From contig CM036754.1 in NCBI GenBank assembly GCA_020796225.1, positions 16,571,367-16,635,366 on the forward strand: DNA of 64,000 bases. Reading direction: 5' to 3'. The notes under the pieces are model-generated. The model was not told the DNA's origin, made no database searches, and worked only from the letters and a program-made list of their open reading frames with translations. This document shows, piece after piece, positions 40,658-50,350 of this stretch (within the stretch, counting starts at the first letter, position 1; every line of letters begins with the position of its first letter). The translations under genes and the position numbers were made by a program. The stretch is from Arion vulgaris. Lineage: Eukaryota > Mollusca > Gastropoda > Stylommatophora > Arionidae.

Positions 40658-40913
40658 TCTTCTTCTTCTTCTTTGCGTTCGTTCTTACGACCAATTTTAA
40701 TCACTCTTTGTGATATGTTTTGTCTTTGCCAAGAACGTGTATACGTTGCACATTGGTTTGGTAGGCCCCTAAACGCATAGACTTCTACACGTTTAGGACA
40801 TGTGCATCCGATTTCAGCCATACCTCCTTAGTCGCCTCCTACGACATGCATGGCAGGTAACAGTGGTTCCATTCTTTACACCCCAAATTTGGGCCCCGGT
40901 AACCACTCGGGCG
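40658..40913 (-). mobile_element. SINE-B (GAA-tailed), minus strand, 8-bp target duplication
   Basis: Read on the minus strand: head CGCCCGAGTGGTTACCGGGG, then CCAAATTTGGGGTGTAAAG, GCATGTCGTAGGAGGCGACT (core block), GGCTGAAATCGGATGCACAT, and the 3' module CGTTCTTGGCAAAGACAAAA, CATATCACAAAGAGTGATTA, ending AAAGAAGAAGAAGAAG. GAACATTT flanks both ends (40650-40657 and 40914-40921). Confidence 0.92.
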
Positions 40914-41145
40914 GAACATTTATTTAGTTTTGATGATATTTTTTTGATTGAATATAAGACAACACAGAGGGGGTTTTCTTCTATTTATGTAATGTTTGTC
41001 TAAGCATTGAATTTCAGTCAATTTTTGCAGTTATTTTCTACTGTTTTTGAGTCTTCGTTAAAGAACAGAAAACAGACGTATAATAACGACAGAACCTTAA
41101 TATTATTGCACTTATAATGCACTTTCATTTATTAGTGAGCGTCTG

Positions 41146-41398
41146 CACCTTTGTGGTGCTGGGGCTCGCAAGGGAGAAAAGAATAACAGCACTGCGACCT
41201 AGAAGGCATGTCGTAAAAGGCAACTGATGTATGACTTAAGGAAGATACCATAGTAAATAAAAAGCGTCGCAAATATCGAATGTGCTGGCCTACTTGTAGG
41301 CGCATAACTAACACAACGTACAATCGCTCTTAGGCTCAGATTACATACAAATCACAGAGTGGTTAACAAGTGGTCGTTGTGGAGCGCTCGAAGAAGAA
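41146..41398 (+). mobile_element. SINE-A nested in a SINE-F head, 11-bp target duplication
   Basis: It runs from TTTGTGGTGCTGGGGCTCGC through AAGGCATGTCGTAAAAGGCA, TGGCCTACTTGTAGGCGCAT and ACATACAAATCACAGAGTGG to GCGCTCGAAGAAGAA. GTGAGCGTCTG lies before it (41135-41145) and after it (41399-41409), the second time as the first bases of the SINE-F. The SINE-A therefore landed about 11 bases into an existing SINE-F. Confidence 0.93.
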
Positions 41399-41650
41399 GT
41401 GAGCGTCTGTAGCTTAAGCGGTAATGAGATGGATCACAACACAAGCGTGCCTGGATCGAACTCCGTGTAGGGCAAGTTTGGAAGCAAATTAGTTCCCCTG
41501 GATTTTTACAAACGGTAAAAGTAGACCTCACCGTTCAGGAAGCAATGGCAAACTACTGAACGTATAAATGGTCCTAGAAAATCAAAGATTCGTTTATTGT
41601 TGTTGATGGCTACGTCCTGTAAAGAATATGCCACGATTTTCATTTATTAT
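41399..41650 (+). mobile_element. SINE-F, host of the nested SINE-A
   Basis: GTCTGTAGCTTAAGCGGTAA (A-box region), GCCTGGATCGAACTCCG (B-box-like), GGAAGCAAATTAGTTCCCCT, GTAGACCTCACCGTTCAGGA, AAGCAATGGCAAACTACTGA and GAATATGCCACGATTTTCAT. Confidence 0.9.
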
Positions 41651-41684
41651 ATCTACAATAAACGCTGATGGAGTATGCACTGTA

Positions 41685-42035
41685 TGTCATCATCATCAGG
41701 TGCCGTGTCGGTTAGCGTAGGTGATCATGGATCTCCACAAATCTCTGTCTCTGGTGTTTGCTATCCCCTCAGATGTTGACGCTCTTCCATGGCATGAAGT
41801 CAGGTTGTCCAAAATCTTCTCTCTCTGTCTTCCTCTATCTCGTCTCCCCTATATTTTACCAGTTGTTGAAATGTGTTCTAAAACTCCTTTCTCATCATAT
41901 ACCCGAAAAATGATGACTGTCTCTTTTCTATATTGACGATAAGCTTTCTCTATGTCTTGAACTCATTCAACATCTTCATATTAGTCTTGTTAACAGGTCG
42001 TGCGATTCTCCTCATTCTTCTGTAAATCATAGGGA
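41685..42035 (-). mobile_element. RTE-10 LINE 3' region, minus strand
   Basis: CATCATCAGGTGCCGTGTCG, GTAGGTGATCATGGATCTCC and ACAAATCTCTGTCTCTGGTG match 28910-29050. The copy extends further into the C-terminal coding region, with the complement of R-R-M-R-R-I-A-R-P-V near 41990-42020. Stops are frequent. Confidence 0.78.
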
Positions 42036-42039
42036 ATGC

Positions 42040-42335
42040 TAACCCGAAACAAATGATTGCAGAAAACGAATCCACCAGGCCGTAAGGCGCATAACATAGT
42101 GCAACGACCCCTCACAATGAGGAATGGATAACGGATTCCACGTCGCCAATCTGCCTCGGAGATTTAGCCACGCAGAAGAATATAGAATACCAACACAAAG
42201 GTGGCCAAAACTTACTGCGGGAAGAGGTCGGTACAAACGGGAAGTAGAAATCGTAGAATTATATCCCACAGAACTGCCCCCAGTATGCAGACTTGAGAAG
42301 AAAGAGGTGGCCCACTTACACTAGCGTCCAAGACA
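42040..42335. other. Unclassified sequence upstream of the 88-bp repeat
   Basis: It includes GGCGCATAACATAGTGCAAC and GAGATTTAGCCACGCAGAAG. A 66-codon open frame (42124-42324) and a 76-codon frame on the other strand (42269-42039) match nothing I know. The CGCAGAAGAA motif recurs at the unit ends of the adjacent array, so both may belong to one element. Confidence 0.45.
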
Positions 42336-42850
42336 AACTGTATGGGTGGCTGATAATCTGAGACAGACGGCTGCCTTTATTAGAGAATCCGAAATCCCAA
42401 TCTAGTGAGAACGCAGAAGAAGTCCCAAACTGTATGAGAGTCGAAGCAATTCGATCAAACTAAAGGACAGCGGCATAGCTATTATAGAATCAACAACCCA
42501 CATCAGGTGAGAACGCAGAAGACAAACTGTATGGCGTGGCTGATAATCTGAGACAGACGGCTACCTTTATTAGAGAATCCGAAATCCCAATCTAGTGAGA
42601 ACGCAGAAGACAAACTGTATGGCGTGGCTGATAATCTGAGACAGACGGCTGCCTTTATTAGAGAATCCGAAATCCCAATCTAGTGAGAACGCAGAAGAAG
42701 AAGATTCTTCTGTAAACCACATCTCTATAATCCTTCAGATATTGAAGATATGCTTAAGCAAATATCGATCAAACTGGAGGTTTAGCTTGTGCATCAGCTA
42801 TTATAAAACAAGAAGGTCAACCAGACACCACATCAGGTCGATAGATCCAG
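42336..42850. repeat. 88-bp repeat, three copies, with an alternate unit
   Basis: Nearly identical units occur at about 42340-42425, 42524-42611 and 42612-42699: CAAACTGTATGG..GTGGCTG, then ATAATCTGAGACAGACGGCT and CCCAATCTAGTGAGAACGCA. Between the first two lies a different unit (42436-42520) with ATTCGATCAAACTAAAGGAC and CCCACATCAGGTGAGAACGC. That unit resembles 42757-42845 (ATCGATCAAACTGGAGG to CCACATCAGGTCG). The ends GTGAGAACGCAGAAGA are shared by all the units up to 42700. Confidence 0.85.
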
Positions 42851-43673
42851 CAAAAAGTAATGGAAACATTAGAAGATTGTGTGTGAAAATGTGGGCAGAA
42901 AAATTGTCATTCAAACTTAATCTTTTATTTCAAAGAAAATCTTCTCTGGCATCCAATGATATTAATTGTGTCCATTGTATGTTATTAAGAAATCCTGACA
43001 TATCAAATGTCTTATTTTATCGCATTTTCTTATACAGATACGTCAGCATAATTGATTTGACTTAATCTGTTTCAATAGGGTTTCTTTTTCTCTATTTTGT
43101 TGATCTGGTGGAAAAAATAAACTGTCACTCAAATCGCAGTGTAGAGCGCTGAGGATGACTTCCCATCAAAAAAGAGCATTGACTTGTCTATCACTATTGA
43201 ACACGCTGACGTTGTGCGTTGACTTCCTGCATGAAAACACGTCATTCGTGGTAAAAACAATTTTTTTCCCCTTTTATCCTCTTAAATAATTTATTTTATT
43301 TGTGCATGACTATATTTCAAATTGCAGAACACCATGAATTAGTCACATTTCTGTCGTCTAGATTAAACATGCTCGACCTTTTCTGCAATCATATTTCCAT
43401 TACCATCGAGATTTGTTCAGGGCCACGGAAATTGAATATGACAAGTATAAAGGATTGCTTCGTGACGATGAGCTTCATTTTATGGAGTTTTAAAGTGTTT
43501 CCGTTTGTCTTGTAGAAAAGTGTCTTTCATTTCTTACTTTGACCATTTGATTATATTTTGTCTCTTTTTCTATATTTTATTTTATTTTATAATGTACTAA
43601 ATCTGCACTTTGAACTCAATTTTTGTTGTCTCCACTTTCGTGTTGCACATGTTTTCAGATTAAATGCTAATGG
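42851..43673. other. No recognised feature
   Basis: About 820 AT-rich bases. The end of a 107-codon frame (42742-43065) falls here. Its first third is repeat sequence and the rest has no recognisable similarity. Confidence 0.45.
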
Positions 43674-43915
43674 GGGTCTATGTGGCTGAGTGGTTAAGCG
43701 CTCCACTCGCTTTCCGAAGGTCGTGAGTTTAAACTCGGGTCGTGCCGTTGAGTTCATGGCTACATTATTCAGAGATTCATAGGATGGTAACCGGAGCTAT
43801 GTAATGCATGCTTTGTGTAATACTCTCTGTAGGTGGCCTGTCATTTCTGCTTAGAGCCATATGAGGTAAAACCCGGTGCAATGAAGTTAATCCTTCGGCT
43901 TTAAACCCTATGTAC
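43674..43915 (+). mobile_element. SINE-E, best head of the family
   Basis: GTCTATGTGGCTGAGTGGTT has a consensus A box (TGGCTGAGTGG), as in leucine- or serine-type tRNAs. GTCGTGAGTTTAAACTC stands in the B-box position. The body has ATGCTTTGTGTAATACTCTC, TAGGTGGCCTGTCATTTCTG and GAGGTAAAACCCGGTGCAAT, and the element ends near CTTCGGCTTTAAACCC. Confidence 0.9.
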
Positions 43916-44149
43916 ATTTCACAGTAAATAAATCGTTGCTGCTCTGCCTTGTTCAAGACGACATGTAACGACATTTAGAGGTGGTAAAATATACGTTTTC
44001 TAACTTGTATATACGATAACAGCTGAAAGATCGCAGTATCTTCTATTTCTAAGAATGTATTTACTGGTAAAGCACATGGATAAGCTGAAATGCGCCTGCA
44101 GACAAAATGGTATTTCTTGCAGACACACTGTCAGTTATAAAAAAACCTG

Positions 44150-44715
44150 AAGTCTAAACCCGCTGGAGTAAAGTACAGAACCTAAAAAGAGAACTTGCTC
44201 AGATGTCAGAAACGGCAGCATTTCACTTCCATTGGATTCAATTTTCTTGTGACATTGCATGCGATAAAACTGCCATTGTCTTAGCTAAGGAGGGCAGTGT
44301 CAAAGAGCAAATTTACCAATCACTGTCTGTTCAAGACATCAAAACCTCCTACAGAGAAAATCTGCAATAGACTGGAAGACAAACACTGGATATGATTATG
44401 GAAAAGACTTCCTTAAAGACCTAAGCAGAACAAACCAGGTCATTATATTTCGACTACGCACAGGACACTGTCGATTAAACAGACATTTGCATAAACTAAG
44501 AATAAATCAAACAGCTCTCTTCCATTGTCAGCAGGCGGACCAGGCACCTGAGCATGTTCTGCAAGACTGTCCTCTCATATGTTAGCTGAGAAGCAACATG
44601 TGGCCACACCCAGTCGACCTAAAAACTAAGTCTGACAGATCTGAACTTAACTGCCCAGCTTGTGGTCCACAGTAAACTAAGCGTATGACCAGAGATCCAA
44701 GAAGAAGACGAATTA
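44150..44715 (+). mobile_element. Jockey/I-type LINE: RNase H to 3' end, defective
   Basis: One frame gives TAAFHFHWIQFSCDIACDKT followed by AIVLAKEGS. It lines up with the RNase H motif W-I-x-x-H-C-x-I-x-G-N-E-x-A-D-x-L-A-K-E-G, with several key residues altered. Further on, broken frames give T-G-H-C-R-L-N and H-V-L-Q-D-C-P-L-x segments. The 3' end CGTATGACCAGAGATCCAAG is followed by AAGAAGACG, a GAA-type tail. Confidence 0.8.
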
Positions 44716-44744
44716 CTCGTGACTGCCCAGATAAACACGCTCTC

Positions 44745-45330
44745 ATAAAACTACCAAAAAACCCCTAAAGTGAATACCGGCTATCTGTGTAATATCTGGA
44801 AATGAGAGAGCAGACTGGCTGGCTAAGAGGAAATAGAAAAAAAAAAACCCAAACACTGAATGTCATTACCATCGATCAATGCTCATATCAAAGAAAACTA
44901 CAAGAATTCGAGGATGCTACAAACCAATGCCAAACACTCACAAGACCTCGTCTGCAGACTCAACAGAAAAGAGCATACAAAATTCGCCTGACAGACAATA
45001 GGACACTGCCGGCTCAACTACGACATGCCCAGAATAAAGTTTGCTCAGAGTATACAGTGTGCATGTCAGATTGAAACACAAACTCTAAATCCCATCCTCA
45101 ATCATGTCCATTGTACCTACCCCAGCGAAACGAAACATGGCCTTGCGAACGAAGAATACATACAGAGCAGGCTTTGTGTAACATTCGAAGACTCCAACTG
45201 ACGTGCAGCTTCGTAGAGATAGCACTTCTTATAATCAAGACAGCGCATATAAAACCGATCGCAAGAAAAAGAATAAGATTTGCTCTAATTAATAAACTAT
45301 CAGAAAATACATGACAGACAAGTCGATCAC
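44745..45330 (+). mobile_element. Second Jockey/I-type LINE fragment, diverged
   Basis: The stretch ICVISGNERADWLAKR (about 44780-44830) carries the RNase H motif G-N-E-R-A-D-W-L-A. Next come KNTQKIRLT-like residues and TIGHCRLNYDMPRIKFAQ (about 44990-45050). The family differs from the previous one in this tail. Frames are broken at the poly-A run near 44835. The end is uncertain. Confidence 0.72.
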
Positions 45331-45377
45331 TTCAATTATTGCAGGTATTGTAGATATACCTTAATATCTTTAATTGG

Positions 45378-45608
45378 AGGTCTTTATGATGCGGTGGTTA
45401 AGACGTTTGCCTGCCGTTCTGAAGATCATGGTTTCCAATCCATTGCAATTTGTTCATGATATCCCTAGAATTATTGCTGGGTCTATGGGGTTTGCGCTTT
45501 GTGCAATACTCTCAACAGGTGGCAGGCCATTTCTGCCGACAGGAACGGATCTATATGGAGAAACCCAGTGCTATGAAGTCAAGCCTTTGCCTTTAGACCA
45601 TGTTATCC
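45378..45608 (+). mobile_element. SINE-E copy
   Basis: GGTCTTTATGATGCGGTGGT, GTTTGCCTGCCGTTCTGAAG, CATGGTTTCCAATCC in the B-box position, CTTTGTGCAATACTCTCAAC, AGGTGGCAGGCCATTTCTGC and GAAACCCAGTGCTATGAAGT. Confidence 0.85.
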
Positions 45609-45844
45609 CGCTGAGCATTTTATAAACCATAAACGCAGATCTTCTCTTCATTTTGTCTGGTATTGCGCTTTTGACTCATTTTTGCGCGAGGTCTAAGATT
45701 ACCATTTTACAGGGGACGCAATAAAAAAATGTTTCAATCTCAGACAAACACTTACCCACACAGGGAATATCGGTACGATATAAATCATTATTAGATAGAG
45801 CCGTTTCTGCTACCTCTCTACTATTTATTTAGTTGGCAGATAGT

Positions 45845-46045
45845 TCATAGTTCATAAGTACGGTTCCAACTTCAGTGCAACGAGTCACGCCATAATTGCT
45901 CCGTTCATATGCCAATGAAAATCACACGAAATGCTAACAACTGTGAAATGTCTCTTGTGTGAACTAATTTCAGAATGAAACAGCCTTGTACCGCCACAAA
46001 ACGCAACATGCACCGCATAAATGCATATGGCCGTCGCTAAAGTTG
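45845..46045. repeat. Dispersed repeat X, copy 2
   Basis: It is strongly similar to 23596-23797 from AGTTCATAGTTC to CATATGGCCGTCG, without large gaps. The flanks differ. There is no poly-A or simple tail, tRNA-like box or inverted end that I can see. Confidence 0.75.
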
Positions 46046-46483
46046 CAACACACAACTGTTCATCACTTTAATTGCAATTCATGTCGAAGGGAACATCAAT
46101 CAAGACAACATCCAGCTTTCTGCACCTGCAATATAATTGCATACGGCAGATTGAGTTTGTTCGTCATAACCGCTGTCCGCCATTTTATGAATACACACAA
46201 CAAACGCACGGTTGACACAGCAAAAGCATTCCATGTAACATTAATAGCTAACAGCGTTGCTCAAGCACTAACTCGGTAGCTCGGCAAACGAAATTGGAAA
46301 ATACACGACCAAACATAGCAGAAATACGCTAGCAAAGTCGTGTCCATAATCAAACAGTCCTGGATCTGAATGGCCCTCCCACATTCCGCCATTGCTGGCC
46401 AGATTTTCCCAATGTTGACAGAACAAAATATAAAACTAATTATTACTTGAACATGAACTTAACTCTCTTTGTTCTATTAATAA
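46046..46483. other. No recognised feature
   Basis: About 440 bases, with one 97-codon frame (45986-46279) that begins inside repeat X and has no recognisable similarity. Confidence 0.4.
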
Positions 46484-46690
46484 TGAAATTTAATTTCCCG
46501 TAGCCTTTTCAGATTTTAGAGTATGAAGTCACTTCACATTTATACGTATATATACCAAGTATGTTGAGGTAGGAGGGTAAATTTCTTTCCTGACGTGTGG
46601 AAAGTCGAGTGTTGGATTGAGCTTACAACACTCTTGTGTCCGAGTCGTTATGTGTACGCTTATGCATTACGCTAATCCGTCCAACTCTTT
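46484..46690 (-). mobile_element. SINE-D, minus strand
   Basis: AATTTCCCGTAGCCTTTTCA, TGAAGTCACTTCACATTT, GAGGTAGGAGGGTAAATTTC and AGTCGAGTGTTGGATTGAGC match the better copy at 57250-57440. The B-box complement is mutated (GATTGAGCTTAC). The head end is near GCATTACGCTAAT. Confidence 0.75.
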
Positions 46691-46999
46691 CGTCTACTAC
46701 AGTTGCTATTAAAGTTCAATGCTGTTCCAGTTTCAACTTTAGTTGCATCCGTTTCTTTCAAAATATTTTCCCAAGTATCGCTATAATGAAATAGCATCAC
46801 ATGTCTTCTAGTTGATTCTAACACAATTTTTACAGATCGACTAATCAACTAATGAGTTTTGTAAATATTATGAGAGAGAATAGACTGCCCTCGAGTAAGA
46901 TTTCAATCACAAACAATGGAGAAATGATATTGAATACACTAGTTTACTCATCCCTTGAGATATTACTATTTCTACTCTGTTAGTAAGAAGGGAAGTAAT

Positions 47000-47565
47000 T
47001 GTTGTTGTTCGTTCATTGTTGTAGTTCGTTCTCTATTATGCTCTTTGGGTTGGTTGTTTTCTGACGAATACATGATTGTTGTTCCAGGTAGTAATTTCCT
47101 TGGGTTGTTATATATATATTTATTTATTTACTAAATTGATGTTGTTCCTTATTGACGGTGGCTTCTTTCTTTACACATGGCTTTCATACGTCCACAATAT
47201 ATTCAACAACTATGGTGTATTTATATATACATGTTTATTTTGATGTTACAAGTGCAGACAACACACAAACACGTCTATCCATGTCCACTGTTTATGCTCG
47301 TCTCCCTATGTTGTCACTATGTCGCTAAGCAGTACTAACAAATCTACGTCAACTAGTTTCACTACGTCAATGTCTCGTTCTAGTGTTGCTACTGCTTATA
47401 GTGAGCAGATTTGGTGTGCAAACACTACAGTCTTTACTTATACATTTCTACAAACTTATCTATCTAAACTACCTAAACTACCTGTCTAGTCTGTTGGCTA
47501 CTACCTGGGGTTAGGGACGGTTGTGCCGTTCCTGGCACACTACTACATAATGGCTACCAACAACA
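47000..47565. mobile_element. Candidate solo LTR
   Basis: The 566-bp stretch begins TGTTGTTGTTCG and ends ACCAACAACA, the TG...CA inverted ends typical of LTRs. It holds a TATATATATTTATTTATTTA region. I see no convincing 5-bp target duplication (the flanks are GTAAT and CATTA) and no internal retroviral-type coding sequence nearby, so the call is weak. Confidence 0.3.
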
Positions 47566-47839
47566 CATTAACTATGATCTCATTTCTACTTTTTAATTTG
47601 TAAATCAACAGATACCAGTAAAACTATCAGGTTTCAGATAATCTTTCGAGAATCTTTGATAACGAAGTTGATTAAACGCTACGATAGTGACAATGTCAAA
47701 TTAAAATGTCGTGTTTCAAGGCCAGTTTGAGTCAATAATTTTCTACATGCACGCGGTACGCCTTTGGACTACAAGAAATCCTTATCCCTAATTTGGAATC
47801 TAAATTACACGTACCTTGTAGTTCCAAGTAATGCTCGCA

Positions 47840-47960
47840 TGAATGACGAGAGACACTAGTTATAAGGACTGCAAGCCTTCACGTAAATATCAGTCAGCGG
47901 TGTCATATTAGGCACCATGACTACGTCTGAATTCATAACAGGAGAACAATAATATAATCG
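47840..47960. repeat. Dispersed repeat Y, copy 2
   Basis: GCAAGCCTTCACGTAAATAT, CAGTCAGCGGTGTCATATTA, GGCACCATGACTACGTCTGA, then ATTCATAACAGGAGAACAA. This is the clearest form of the repeat seen at 20500 and 61200. Confidence 0.65.
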
Positions 47961-48067
47961 AAACTAAATCTTACCAATTCCAAAACTACTAGTTTGTTCA
48001 CAATGTGTTCTTGTACATATAAATCATGTCAAGGTCCCTTAAAGAACAAAAACAAATAGACTGATAG

Positions 48068-48600
48068 TACTCATCATCATCAGGTGCCGTCTCCACATCG
48101 AAGGTTGGCTGCAATGAATCTCCAGCATCCTCTGTCTTTCGCCTTGGTGTTGCACACTGCCAGACTATAACCTGTCCATTTCTTAAAGTTTCCCTCCCAC
48201 TTATCTCTCGGTCTTCCTCTTCTCTCTCCCCTCAACTTTCCCTCTAGTAAATATTTTATCATGGTGTCATGTCTTTTTATGTGCCCAAAATACTTTAGTT
48301 GTCTGAATTTTATTTTTCTTAATAATTGTTTCTTCATGCCTAGCTTTCCTAAAACTTGTTTATTTGTCTGTTTTTCTGCCTATTCTTCTATATATCCACA
48401 TCTCAAATGCATCAATTCTGTCTTCTAACTGCTTGTTCATTGTCCATGTTTCCGAGCCATACATTAATATAGGATATATATAGCATTTGATCATTCTCAT
48501 TTTTAGCCTGCTTGTAATTTGTTTGGATGTCAGTAACTTTCTCATACTATTGAAGTTATCCTTGGCCATTCCTATTCTCTTTTAATTTCTATTATACATC
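48068..48600 (-). mobile_element. RTE-9 LINE C-terminal and 3' region, minus strand
   Basis: The minus strand encodes RLKMRMIKCYIYPILMYGSE followed by TWTMNKQLEDRIDAFEMWIY, then after a shift KFRQLKYFGHIKRHDTMIK, GERRGRPRDKWEGNFKKWTG and RFIAANLRCGDGT with a stop. This is a textbook RTE-type C-terminus (Y-G-S-E-T-W-T, F-G-H, G-R-P-R-x-x-W). One frame break lies near 48350. The 3' tail complement ATCATCATCAGG is at the left. Confidence 0.9.
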
Positions 48601-48844
48601 TGCCATCATCTGTTATCATCTGACCAAGATATGTACCATGATAGTACTAATGTGATTACTTAGAGACTTGTCAACGATTTCTGTTATATGTTTAACTGTG
48701 ATCATTATTTGCTGTAATGGCTAAACTATCAATAATGTTCTAATCCAGATATGTACCAGAGCTACGAGTGTACCACCTATACGCGTAGACGTTAAATATA
48801 ATTTTATTTTTCACTTTACTCAAAGACTTATTTAACCGGTATAG

Positions 48845-49318
48845 TGTGGGTTGTCTCCACGAAACAGGAAACACCAATATGTAATATCAAAATAAATAAC
48901 ACAGCACTGAAACAATTCCATCGATTCAAGTACATAGGAACACTCCTGACATCAGATGGCAGGTGTAAAACAGAGATTAGAAGTAGAATAGCTCAAGCGA
49001 AAGCATCTTTTATGAAAATGAAAAACACACTATGCGTGAATTCACTAAAAATGACACTACGAAAACGAATACTCCATTGCTATATTGATCCAATATTTCT
49101 GTATGGCAGCGAATCATGGACAATGAAAAATCAATACGATCATTAGAAGCCACTGTGATGTGGTTTTACAGAAGAATGCTGAAAATTCCATGGACAGCGA
49201 AGAAAACAAATGAGGAGGTTTTAAATCAGGCCTGCACACAAATAAACATTGTCAAAAGAATAAGAATTAGACAATCAAGGTTCTTCGGGCATATACTGCT
49301 ATGAGAAGGTTTAGAACA
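48845..49318 (+). mobile_element. RTE-6 LINE, left piece
   Basis: The plus strand encodes FHRFKYIGTLLTSDGRCKTE, ILHCYIDPIFLYGSESWTMK and, after a shift, WFYRRMLKIPWTAKKTNEEV, then RIRIRQSRFFGHILL. This is the connector and C-terminal region of RTE type. The copy breaks after TTTAGAACATTTGGT and continues at 49501. Confidence 0.9.
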
Positions 49319-49500
49319 TTTGGTCTATTGTCTATTCCCAGGTGGAAGATGTAGGGATGGAGCTTTAATTTGCGTTCTAGGGCTAGATGAGTTGCCCTTG
49401 TTGTGTTGTATCCGTGTTTATGTAGTGTAGTCTTGATATTGTCTATCCATCTTTTTCTTGGTCGTCCCTTACCTCTAGTACCCGATCTCTTTTTATACAT
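49319..49500 (-). mobile_element. RTE-4 LINE 3' fragment inserted into RTE-6
   Basis: The minus strand encodes KKRSGTRGKGRPRKRWIDNI, then KTTLHKHGYNTTRATHLALE and RKLKLHPYIFHLGID, matching 21757-21960. It interrupts the RTE-6 copy, whose other pieces join directly in the copy at 8385-8712. Confidence 0.88.
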
Positions 49501-49680
49501 TATCAAAACAGACAAAATTCAGGGAAGGAGAAACTGCGGAAGACAGAGGGAGAAGATGTTGGATGGCCTGACATCATGGTTCGACACAAGATTGATGTCA
49601 GAACTGATTACATGCACCAAGCAGAGAGAGTTGTGGAGAGACATGATCGCCCACGCCGGCAGGCATGGCACTTGATTGAT
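49501..49680 (+). mobile_element. RTE-6 LINE, right piece and 3' end
   Basis: It encodes IQGRRNCGRQREKMLDGLTS, WFDTRLMSELITCTKQREL and WRDMIAHAGRHGT with a stop. The 3' end is TGATTGATTG, directly at the stop. This matches 8575-8712. Confidence 0.88.
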
Positions 49681-49684
49681 TGAT

Positions 49685-49960
49685 ATTGTGGGTAGTAGAT
49701 GGAGGTGGATTGCACATGTATGTCGTATGTCAGTATGGGCATTGGCTAGGACAGCTCAAAGATGGACAGTGGATGGGAAGAGAAAGCCTGGACTTCCAAA
49801 GAAAACATGGTGAATAACGGTGGAGAGAGTTGAAGGAGTGTGACCTGACGTGGGAGACGGTTGGTAGAAAGGTAGCAGAACGGAAACAGTGGAAGTCTAC
49901 TGTGGAAGCCGTATGTGTCAATCGGGACAGGAAGAGGATATAAATATATAGATTGTAGGA
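49685..49960 (+). mobile_element. RTE-type LINE C-terminal fragment (RTE-11)
   Basis: The plus strand reads RWRWIAHVCRMSVWALARTA, then QRWTVDGKRKPGLPKKTW and, after a shift, ELKECDLTWETVGRKVAERK. The order fits an RTE or CR1-like C-terminus (W-x-G-H-x-x-R-M, G-x-P-K-x-T-W). Only one copy is in the window. Confidence 0.75.
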
Positions 49961-50084
49961 AGGGGTGTATATATGAAGCTCCTCTCTCTCTCTCTCTCGA
50001 TCCTCGTATATGTAAAGTGAAACACTTTGTGTTGATAATTATTTATTTTTTGGCATTTGGCAGCTAAGTTAATTATTTCTTTCG

Positions 50085-50350
50085 TCTTCTTTCTTTTGTT
50101 ATCAAACTGATACTGTGTTGTTGCTAAGAGTCTTGGTTTTCTGTTTTTGTCTTGCGCTGTTACAGTGGCTTGAGTGATAGATATATTTGCTTTGCGGCAT
50201 AATCTGCTATGTAATCTAACCATCTTTTCGTGATTTCTCCTCTGCCTTGTTTCCTGATGTTCTGTTGTTGAAGTGGAGTTTAGTTGCATTCTTATTAAGT
50301 GGCAGAACCAATTCATTAGTTGTTTCTCAATGTAATTCAAGCAATGCCCA
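50085..50350 (-). mobile_element. RTE-2 LINE 3' end, minus strand
   Basis: The minus strand encodes LNYIEKQLMNWFCHLIRMQL followed by NSTSTTEHQETRQRRNHEKM. The left end has the tail complement TCGTCTTCTTTCTTTTGTTA and CTTGGTTTTCTGTTTTTGTC, as in the other RTE-2 copies. Confidence 0.83.

Noticed and set aside
43674..43760. Functional tRNA gene, leucine or serine type
   Set aside because: The A and B boxes are good, but the acceptor and anticodon stems do not pair and the sequence continues into a repeated SINE body. The same applies to the heads at 5257, 34723 and 57430.
50100..50240. Retroviral or endogenous viral sequence
   Set aside because: I looked for protease, integrase and envelope motifs across the window and saw none. 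All reverse transcriptase pieces are of non-LTR type.
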